This document shows, piece by piece, positions 1 through 6,053 of a DNA stretch of 21,692 bases. This stretch comes from DAOVRD01 sp964521715 (lineage in GTDB: Bacteria > Planctomycetota > Brocadiia > SM23-32), in contig CAZFSS010000043.1 in assembly GCA_964521715.1 (NCBI GenBank), positions 1-21,692 of the forward strand, read 5' to 3'. The notes beneath the pieces were generated by a model. The model had not been told where the DNA came from, searched no databases, and worked only from the letters and a program-made list of their open reading frames with translations. Both the position numbers and the translations under genes were made by a program. Numbering within the stretch: position 1 is the stretch's first letter; the number at the start of each line of letters is the position of its first letter.

Positions 1-10
1 ACCCTGGCAC

Positions 11-30
11 GGGCTCGGAGCCCTTCCTTG
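11..30 (+). terminator. possible weak terminator of an upstream gene
   Basis: GGGC and GCCC arms flank a five-base loop (TCGGA) and are followed by TTCCTTG. This could be the end of a transcript entering from the left edge. The stem is only four to six pairs and the T tract is poor, so support is weak. The rest of positions 1-95 shows no gene. Confidence 0.2.
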
Positions 31-95
31 CATCCATCCGGCCGGAGGCGCAACGTGGCTCACGCGGCATTCTGTTAGAGGCTCTTAGACTCCCT

Positions 96-1079
96 ATGCC
101 GGCATCCCGACGCAAGGCCAGATCGGTCCTCCTCTATTCCGGCGGACTGGACAGCATCCTCGCCTGTGAGGTGCTGCTCCGCGCCGGCGTGGAGGTGGTC
201 ATCCTGCACCATCACAGCGTCTTCTATCCCCTGCGCGAAGGGACGGGCCATTCGCCGCCCTGCGAGGTGATCGCCCGCGAGATCTCGAACGAGATGGTGG
301 AGCTGGTCAGCGCGCCGCGTTACGGCCTCGGCAAGAACGCCAATCCGTGCCTCGACTGCAAGCAGATGATGTATGGCAAGGCCTGGGAGGAAGCGAAGCG
401 GCAGGGCGCGGACTTCATCGCCACGGGCGAGGTGCTCGGCCAGAGGCCCATGTCCCAGAACACCGAGGCGTTCCGGCGCATGGAGAAGGGCGCAGGCGTG
501 GAGGGATTGGTCGTCCGGCCCCTTTCGGGCAGGTTGCTCCCCCCGACCGTCCCGGAAGAGCGCGGGCTGCTGGACCGCAAGGACATGCTCGACTTCCAGG
601 GCCGCACGAGGAGGCCGCAGATGGCGCTGGCGGCCCGATGGGGCATAGAGGACTACCCCACCCCGGCCGGGGGCTGCAAGCTCACGGACCCGCAGTTCGC
701 CGGGCGCGTCTTGCTTCTTCGGGACATGGGCATGCTGACCGTCGATAACCTGCGCGCCGTCCGCAACGGCCGGCTCTTCCCGCTCGACGATCGCGGCTTC
801 GTCCTGGTCGGGCGTAAGCACGAGGATAACCTGCAGCTGCTCCAGGACGTCCCTGCCGACGCCGTGGTGCTGGAATTGAGCGACCGCCCCGGCCCGACGG
901 CTTGTGTGGTGGGGCGCCCGTCCGCAGAGGACCTGGTGGAGGCGAGTCGCCTCGTAGTGCGCTACAGCCGCTTCCGCGACCTTACGGTCCGGGAGGTCAG
1001 GATCGGCACGGTGGCCGAGGCGCGCGCCTGGCGCCGCGATCGCACGGAGCACAATGACGGCCCGCACCCGGGAGGCTGA
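96..1079 (+). CDS. PP-loop ATPase, ThiI/MnmA-like (tRNA thiolation-type)
   Basis: A 327-residue cytoplasmic protein of the adenine-nucleotide alpha hydrolase (PP-loop) superfamily. The pyrophosphate-binding loop SGGLDS is at residues 15-20. A CxxC pair (NPCLDCK, Cys85 and Cys88) and a later cysteine in PAGGCKLTDP (Cys194) sit where thiouridylases of the MnmA/ThiI type carry catalytic or metal-binding cysteines. Such enzymes adenylate a substrate, usually a tRNA uridine, and then transfer sulfur; the exact substrate is not readable here. It lacks a THUMP domain, so it is not a full-length ThiI. The ATG at 96 has only a weak upstream purine stretch, and no earlier start is available. It ends two bases before the next gene, whose Shine-Dalgarno site lies inside this reading frame, so the two are probably co-transcribed. 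Confidence 0.8.
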   Translation: MPASRRKARSVLLYSGGLDSILACEVLLRAGVEVVILHHHSVFYPLREGTGHSPPCEVIAREISNEMVELVSAPRYGLGKNANPCLDCKQMMYGKAWEEAKRQGADFIATGEVLGQRPMSQNTEAFRRMEKGAGVEGLVVRPLSGRLLPPTVPEERGLLDRKDMLDFQGRTRRPQMALAARWGIEDYPTPAGGCKLTDPQFAGRVLLLRDMGMLTVDNLRAVRNGRLFPLDDRGFVLVGRKHEDNLQLLQDVPADAVVLELSDRPGPTACVVGRPSAEDLVEASRLVVRYSRFRDLTVREVRIGTVAEARAWRRDRTEHNDGPHPGG

Positions 1080-1081
1080 GC

Positions 1082-2470
1082 GTGGCGGGGTTCGCGTTGA
1101 AGAGCATTGCAGAGCTGTATCGGCAGCTTCGCTTGAGTCCGCCCGACGTGCGGCGGCGCCACGTTGAGCGGATTGAGAAGCTGCTGCTCGAACTCGCCCC
1201 GGAGCGGACCTATCCCTACGAGTTCATCTACTTCCGTGCCACGGGGTTCCGGCCGAAAGAGAACGTCCTAGAGGCGCACCCCGGCGCCGAGGTGATGCCG
1301 GACCTGCAACTCGCGCTGCTGAAGCTGTCGGGCTCTGTGCCCCAGGACGTCGCGACGCAGGCAGAGACGGTCTACTCGGTGGACCGGCTTGCAGCGTCCC
1401 TCAACGTGTCCTCTCGCACGATTCATCGCTGGCGGAGGCGCGGGCTGGTCGTCCGCAAGTACGTCTTCCCGGACGGACGCAGGCGGACGGGCGTGCGCCA
1501 GACTGCCCTCGACGCCTTCCTGGAGGAGAACCAGGACGCCGTGGCTCGCTCGGGCCGGTTCCGCAGGCTCAGCCGGGCCGAGGAAGGGAGGATCCTGGAC
1601 CTCGCCCGGCGACATGCTAAACAGGAGGAGCTGGCTCGAACCGAGATCATTGACCGCATCGCTACGGAGCTCGGGCGAGCCCCCGAGACCGTCCGCCTGG
1701 CCCTGCTCCGGCATGACCGGGACCATCCTGCCGAAGCCGTTTTCGGGGAGCGGGCCTGGCGATTGCCTCCGCGGGACCGGCGCAAGCTATGGTCGGAGCA
1801 CCAAGCGGGCACGCCCGTCGAGGATCTATGCGCGCGTTACGGCCGGTCCCGCTCCACCATCTATCGCATCATCAACCAGGAGAAGGCAGCCGAGCTGCTC
1901 CAGGAAGCTATCGAGTACCGCCATGAGAGCGCCTTCGATGCGGCGGGCGCCGACGCGGACATCGCAGGCGCCGACGTGCGCGATCTGCTCCGCAAGCTCA
2001 GCGGGGCGACGACCGCCGGCGGCTCTGAGGAGATGGCGTCCCCGGACACGATGCCGTGGCAGCGGGCGCCTCTCGCCAAGGCCGACGAGGCCGCCCTGTT
2101 CAGGGCATACAACTACGCCAGGTTCCGCGTTTCGGAGCTGCGCAAGGAGCTGGACCCCAGGGGCTATGTCTCGTCCCGGCTCCTCAAGCGAATTGAGGCT
2201 ATGAGAGGGCTCTCGCAGGGGATACGGGACACCCTCCTCGCCATCCACCTCCCGCTGGTGGAACGCGTAGCGAGGCAGCACGCGCGCGGGCCGTCGCACA
2301 TGCAGGACCTTGTCACAACGGGCCGAGGCCTGCTGGAACGGCTGGTCGAGACATTCGACTACCGCGGGCGGGGCCGGTTCTCCAGCCACGTCACGCTGGA
2401 GCTGTTCAAGAGGTTCGCCCGAACTGATGCCGTGGACGAGGCGGGCCGGCCCGGCCGCCGAGGTACGTGA
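1082..2470 (+). CDS. multi-HTH protein with sigma-70 region 2-like C-terminus
   Basis: A 462-residue regulator-like protein. It starts at GTG with GGAGG (1071-1075) six bases upstream. It has three helix-turn-helix-like segments: residues 98-123 (MerR/excisionase-like, SSRTIHRWRRRGLV), about 188-208, and 245-265 (RYGRSRSTIYRII). Residues 334-448 resemble sigma-70 regions 1.2 to 2: LFRAYNYARFRV, then LVERVARQH, DLVTTGRGLLERLVETFDYR and GRFSSHVTLELFKRFAR. The domain order is unusual: the HTH parts precede region 2 and the protein stops right after it, so there is no C-terminal region 3/4. The promoter-melting segment also lacks the tryptophans usual there. It may be a truncated sigma factor, or a regulator that uses a sigma fold to bind core polymerase. 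I associate similar proteins with planctomycetes; the function is inferred. Confidence 0.75.
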   Translation: MAGFALKSIAELYRQLRLSPPDVRRRHVERIEKLLLELAPERTYPYEFIYFRATGFRPKENVLEAHPGAEVMPDLQLALLKLSGSVPQDVATQAETVYSVDRLAASLNVSSRTIHRWRRRGLVVRKYVFPDGRRRTGVRQTALDAFLEENQDAVARSGRFRRLSRAEEGRILDLARRHAKQEELARTEIIDRIATELGRAPETVRLALLRHDRDHPAEAVFGERAWRLPPRDRRKLWSEHQAGTPVEDLCARYGRSRSTIYRIINQEKAAELLQEAIEYRHESAFDAAGADADIAGADVRDLLRKLSGATTAGGSEEMASPDTMPWQRAPLAKADEAALFRAYNYARFRVSELRKELDPRGYVSSRLLKRIEAMRGLSQGIRDTLLAIHLPLVERVARQHARGPSHMQDLVTTGRGLLERLVETFDYRGRGRFSSHVTLELFKRFARTDAVDEAGRPGRRGT

Positions 2471-2509
2471 CGGCTTTAGTTCCCGCGCCGGGGCGGCTGC
2501 ACGCGGCAG

Positions 2510-2538
2510 TTGCAGGAACCGCCCGCTGGCCCTATGAT
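2510..2538 (+). promoter_or_regulatory. sigma70-type promoter for the DUF1015 gene
   Basis: TTGCAG (2510-2515), a 17-base spacer, then TATGAT (2533-2538). Transcription would begin near 2545, about 46 bases before the TTG start at 2591. It lies in the 120-base gap after the sigma-like gene. Confidence 0.5.
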
Positions 2539-2590
2539 GGGGGGTCCTTCTGCGGTCCGCAGGCGGATCGGTTCGGTCAGGAGAGAAGCT

Positions 2591-3925
2591 TTGATCCAGA
2601 TAGCCCCCTTCCGCGCGCTGCGCTACAACCCGGCCAGGGTACCGCTCATCTCCCGGGTGATCGCGCCTCCGTTCGACCTGGTCGACGCGGACGCGGCGGA
2701 GGAGCTCCGGCAGCGCGACCCCTACAACGTCATCCGGCTGACGCTCGGCAAGGTGGGCCCGGAAGGCCGGGCCGAAGGCGATTACCGCCGGGCGGCCCAT
2801 ACGCTGGCCGCGTGGCGCCGTGAGGGCATCTTGGTCGCAGAGGACGTGCCGGCCGTCTACGTGTGCGAGCAGACCTTTACCATCGACGAGGCGCGGTACG
2901 TCCGGCGAGGGCTCGTATGCGCCATGCTCCTGCGGGACTTCGCGTCCGGCGACGTCCTTCCCCACGAACGCACTGTCTCCGGCCCGAAGGCCGACCGGCT
3001 GGAGCTCATGAGGGCGTGCCGGGCGAACTTGAGCCTGGTGTTCGGGGTCTTCTCGGACCCTCAGGCCACCATAGACGCCCTTCTCGCCGGAATGCAGGAG
3101 GGGCGCCCGCTCTACGAGTTCGGCACTCAGGCGGATACGGCCTACCGCGTCCACCGGGTCACAGACCCGGAGAGCATCCGTGAGCTGGCCTCCCTCCTGC
3201 GCGCAGAGAGGCTGTTCATCGCCGACGGCCACCACCGGTACGAGACCGCCCTGCGCTACCGCGACGAGACCCGCAACCCGGCGAGGCAAGCCGGCACCGC
3301 TGCCGAGGACTTCCTGCCGATCTTCTGCGTGTCAGTTGAGAATCCGGGCCTTCTGGCGCTCCCCTGCCATCGCCTGGTCAGGGCGACCGGCCGCTTCGAG
3401 ACGAGCGCCTTCCTCGCCGCCGTCGGCAGGCACTTCGCCCTGGAAGAGCTCCCGGTCTGCGGCCCCGAAAGCCTCCGGAAGCTGGTGCGCTCCTGGCAGG
3501 ACACGGAAGACGTCATCGGGTGCTACCTGCCGGGCCAGCGCCTTCTCCTCCTCCGGCCGAGGCCGGGCAGCGGCCTGGAAGCCCTGCTTCCCACGCACTC
3601 TGCCGTGCTCCGCAGGCTGCCCGTCACCAAACTTCACTACGCCGTGATTGCTCCACATTTCGGCATTCCACCCGAGATGGACACGGCGCCGCCGGGCTTG
3701 GCCTACTCTCACGACCCGGAGGAGGTATTTTGGGGTGTTACCGGCGCGCGGTTCGACGCCGGCTTCCTCCTGCCCCCCATCAGGCCGGCCATGGTTGACC
3801 AGGTGGCTCAGGCCGGCGACAAAATGCCCTCGAAGTCGACGTTCTTCTACCCGAAGATAGATTCCGGGCTCATGGTGTACCCCATGGACGCCGGCGCGGG
3901 CGCGCCGCAGCTCCCTTTCTTCTGA
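2591..3925 (+). CDS. DUF1015 family protein
   Basis: A 444-residue soluble protein matching the DUF1015 family in length and motifs. It opens with IAPFRALRYNP and carries the signature IADGHHRYETALRYRDE around residues 210-226; other family-like stretches are APPFDLVD and DPYNVIRL. No biochemical function is established for the family to my knowledge, so none is claimed. The TTG at 2591 is chosen because AGGAG (2579-2583) lies seven bases upstream and the protein then begins MIQIAPF, as relatives do. The frame is open back to 2510, but that extension overlaps the predicted promoter. The gene is followed by the long untranslated region before dnaN. Confidence 0.85.
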   Translation: MIQIAPFRALRYNPARVPLISRVIAPPFDLVDADAAEELRQRDPYNVIRLTLGKVGPEGRAEGDYRRAAHTLAAWRREGILVAEDVPAVYVCEQTFTIDEARYVRRGLVCAMLLRDFASGDVLPHERTVSGPKADRLELMRACRANLSLVFGVFSDPQATIDALLAGMQEGRPLYEFGTQADTAYRVHRVTDPESIRELASLLRAERLFIADGHHRYETALRYRDETRNPARQAGTAAEDFLPIFCVSVENPGLLALPCHRLVRATGRFETSAFLAAVGRHFALEELPVCGPESLRKLVRSWQDTEDVIGCYLPGQRLLLLRPRPGSGLEALLPTHSAVLRRLPVTKLHYAVIAPHFGIPPEMDTAPPGLAYSHDPEEVFWGVTGARFDAGFLLPPIRPAMVDQVAQAGDKMPSKSTFFYPKIDSGLMVYPMDAGAGAPQLPFF

Positions 3926-4143
3926 GCCGTCCCGGGTCTTCGTTGCTGCCTGTCAGCAGCTCCCCGCCGAGCGCCAGCCCGCCGGTTGCCGGCGGTGCCA
4001 TTTTCACTCTGTACCCCTCCGTTTCGCCCGGCCGGACAGCCCGCCGACGGACCGTTAGGCACGGCCGATCTGCCGTCCCGGCAAGAAGGCCAGATTTCGC
4101 GTCCATTTGGCCCTTAGAGGGCAGTTCTGGGGGGTGACTTTCT
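3926..4143. other. intergenic region after DUF1015 gene
   Basis: No convincing gene on either strand. Short inverted repeats occur right after the stop (GCTGC-CTGTCA-GCAGC near 3945-3960, and GCCGG-TTG-CCGGC near 3980-3995), but without a T tract, so a factor-independent terminator is only possible. Open minus-strand frames here have no recognisable motifs. Confidence 0.4.
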
Positions 4144-4173
4144 TTGACTTTAGGAGCGCCGGCATGGTATAAT
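4144..4173 (+). promoter_or_regulatory. near-consensus sigma70 promoter upstream of dnaN
   Basis: TTGACT (4144-4149), an 18-base spacer, and a perfect TATAAT (4168-4173). Transcription should start near 4180, leaving about 395 bases before the dnaN start codon. It is the best promoter match I found in the window, together with the one at 13119. Confidence 0.75.
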
Positions 4174-4179
4174 GGGGCT

Positions 4180-4410
4180 TCATTGGAAAGCAGGGCTGGA
4201 TGGACTGCGCGTGCTGTCGGCGGCGCATTCAGGAGGGTCTGGAAAACCCGCCGATTTGCTGTCGAAAAGCGGTCGAAAGCCCTGTAGTAACGCGTTCGTC
4301 CAATATGCAAAAACTGCCTGGTCCGTAGGTTGGAGAACGTGCGGCCTCCAGCCATAGCGGAATGCCGAAGACGATGAACAGGCTTTCAACGGCTGCATCG
4401 TCAGGCCAGC
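4180..4410 (+). ncRNA. candidate structured RNA or dnaN leader
   Basis: Downstream of the strong promoter, three successive inverted repeats can form. The first pairs TCGGC 4217-4221 with GCCGA 4250-4254, enclosing GGGT/ACCC (4235-4238 with 4246-4249). The second pairs GGTTGGAG 4328-4335 with CTCCAGCC 4346-4353. The third pairs GACGATG 4370-4376 with CATCGTC 4396-4402, with inner CAG/CTG and outer GCC/GGC extensions. No reading frame here is credible. I compared it mentally with RNase P RNA, tmRNA, 6S and SRP RNA signatures and recognised none. It could be an independent RNA or a long 5' leader controlling the replication operon. The 3' end is not defined. Confidence 0.4.
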
Positions 4411-4480
4411 CGCTCTCATAAGTGGGTTGCGAAACGAGCCTTATCGCCTAACGTCCGTACCCCTCAACATGATCCGCGCC

Positions 4481-4540
4481 TGTAGTTAAGTTGTTAGAAC
4501 GGTACTTACATAGAAAAATAAAACAGCTCAAACTAATAGC
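4481..4540. other. AT-rich stretch before dnaN
   Basis: These 60 bases have 18 G or C (30%), against roughly 65% in neighbouring genes. The stretch lies directly before dnaN. It could be a DNA-unwinding element, a second promoter region or a leader. No TTATCCACA-type DnaA box is seen on either strand between 3926 and 4576, so an origin is not demonstrated. Confidence 0.35.
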
Positions 4541-4576
4541 TGCATTCCGTCCAGCTCCAATGATCCGGAGAAAGTT

Positions 4577-5689
4577 ATGAAGCTCGTGGCAAATCGGGAA
4601 GCGCTGTACCGCGGCTTCCAGCGCGTAGGCAGCGTGGTGGGTTCGAGCATCCAGCAACCCATCTACCGCAACGTGAAGGTGGAAGCCGCTGGGGGGCTGG
4701 TGAGCCTGTCCGCTACGGACCTGGAGGTGGGACTGACGCTGAGAGTGCCGGAGGTCGAGATTCAGGAGGAAGGAGTCGCGCTTCTCCCGCATGCGCGGAT
4801 CTCGCCCGTTCTGGGCGCGACGCCTGACGAGCAGGTTACGTTGCGAGAGGACGACGGGGGGGTCACTGTTGAGGCGGCCGATAGCAGCTTTCGCATCCTG
4901 GGTGAAGACCCTGCCGACTTCCCGGACATCCCGCGGCTGCCGGCCGAAGGGGTTGTAGAAGTGGACCGGGAGGTCCTGAGATACATGATTCGGCGGACTG
5001 CCTTCGCCGCAGCGGAGGAGAAGGGCCGATATGCTCTGAACGGCGTGCTGTTTGTCATGGGCAAGGAAGACACAATCGAGCTGGTGGCCGCGGACGGCTC
5101 GCGGCTGGCTCACGTCCGCAAGAAAGTCAGCAACCCGGGTGCGATCGAAGCAGAGTTCATAGTCACGACCAAGGGCGTGGAGCAGCTCGCGCGCCTCGCC
5201 GAATATGGCAAGGATCCCGTTCGCTTTGCGGCCACGGAGAACCAGTTGGTGGCCGAGAACGACGCAGGGCGCCTTGTGTGCCAACTGGTGGAAGGCCAGT
5301 TCCCCAACTACCAGGAAGTCATCCCCACGGAGAGCAAGATAAAGATTGAGTTGCCCGTGGGCGATCTGCTTAGCGCAGTCAGGCGGGCGAGCCTCGTGAC
5401 GACGGACCAGACGAGAGTGGTCGATTTCTGCCTGTCCCAGGGGGCCCTGACCGTCAAGGCGGAATCCCCGGACGTCGGACGGGCGGAGGTGAGGATGTCG
5501 GTCGACTATGAAGGCGAAGAGGTCGCCATCTCGTTCAACCCGGAATTCATCGAGGACATGCTGGCTGCGGTGGAGCGGGACGCGGTGAAGATGCGGTTCT
5601 CGGACCGCCGCTCGCCTTGTGTCCTAAAGGCTGGACTCGACTATACTTATGTTGTCAGCCCCGTTATCCGGGAAGAAGGCGAGCTATGA
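4577..5689 (+). CDS. dnaN: DNA polymerase III beta subunit (sliding clamp)
   Basis: A 370-residue clamp of normal bacterial length. The clamp dimer encircles DNA and tethers polymerase III and repair enzymes in the cytoplasm. Family-typical sequence runs throughout: MKLVANREAL at the start, ATDLEVGL near residue 50, RYALNGVLFV and AADGSRLA in the second domain, and a third domain containing FNPEFIEDML, then YVVSPV close to the end. The C-terminus (VIREEGEL) extends past the usual short PM-like ending. CCGGAG (4565-4570) lies six bases before the ATG. The stop overlaps the next start (ATGA), so dciA is translationally coupled. There is no dnaA or recF neighbour, which differs from the classical order. 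Confidence 0.97.
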   Translation: MKLVANREALYRGFQRVGSVVGSSIQQPIYRNVKVEAAGGLVSLSATDLEVGLTLRVPEVEIQEEGVALLPHARISPVLGATPDEQVTLREDDGGVTVEAADSSFRILGEDPADFPDIPRLPAEGVVEVDREVLRYMIRRTAFAAAEEKGRYALNGVLFVMGKEDTIELVAADGSRLAHVRKKVSNPGAIEAEFIVTTKGVEQLARLAEYGKDPVRFAATENQLVAENDAGRLVCQLVEGQFPNYQEVIPTESKIKIELPVGDLLSAVRRASLVTTDQTRVVDFCLSQGALTVKAESPDVGRAEVRMSVDYEGEEVAISFNPEFIEDMLAAVERDAVKMRFSDRRSPCVLKAGLDYTYVVSPVIREEGEL

Positions 5690-6039
5690 GTTCGCAGGCC
5701 CCTTACCAGGGCGAAGATGCGGCCCGGCCGGTGGGTGACATCATCCGCGCGCTGATCCGGCGCAAACGCTTCTACGAGAAGGGCAAGTTCGGGCCTCTCG
5801 CAGAGGCGTGGGCCGAGCTGGTCGGCGAAAGCATCGCCCGCAGGACGCGGGTCCGGGACTTCGCCGACGGCACGTTGACCGTGGAAGTGGACTCGCCCGC
5901 CCTGCTCCACGAGCTGAACGGCTTTATGAAGGAGCATCTGCTCGCCGGGCTGCACGGCGCAGGGGCCAGCCGGGATCTGGACGCTCTGCGCTTCCGCTTG
6001 GTAAGCCAGGCCCTGGACGGTGACTCGCAGCATTCGTGA
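5686..6039 (+). CDS. dciA: DciA (DUF721), replicative helicase loader/operator
   Basis: A 117-residue protein of the DUF721/DciA family, the ancestral partner that helps load DnaB helicase in bacteria lacking DnaC or DnaI. The family pattern is visible: a helical N-terminus (DIIRALIRRKRF), then AWAELVGESIARRTRV with the conserved Trp42, followed by DGTLTVEVDSPALLHEL, the KH-like core. The ATG at 5686 overlaps the dnaN stop by four bases and is preferred over the longer frame, whose extra residues are only dnaN read out of frame. Its place between the clamp and gyrase genes matches a replication role. The assignment rests on motif and context. Confidence 0.88.
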   Translation: MSSQAPYQGEDAARPVGDIIRALIRRKRFYEKGKFGPLAEAWAELVGESIARRTRVRDFADGTLTVEVDSPALLHELNGFMKEHLLAGLHGAGASRDLDALRFRLVSQALDGDSQHS

Positions 6040-6053
6040 AAGGCAGAAGTCGG

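Noticed and set aside
1826..3289. 487-codon minus-strand frame across the sigma-like and DUF1015 genes
   Set aside because: It is antisense to two genes with recognisable domains and crosses their intergenic gap; no motif was seen.
4172..4357. 61-codon plus-strand ORF just after the dnaN-upstream promoter
   Set aside because: Its ATG overlaps the TATAAT box, upstream of the expected transcript start, and the translation shows no family features.
4180..4410. known RNA (RNase P, tmRNA, SRP, 6S, tRNA)
   Set aside because: None of the conserved signatures of these RNAs, and no tRNA cloverleaf, could be found.
3847..4419. minus-strand ORFs in the gap between DUF1015 and dnaN
   Set aside because: They have poor amino-acid composition, no ribosome site and no motif, and they overlap the hairpins and promoter of the plus strand.
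3926..4576. chromosomal origin with DnaA boxes
   Set aside because: No TTATCCACA or close variant was found on either strand; only AT-richness and gene context suggest an origin.
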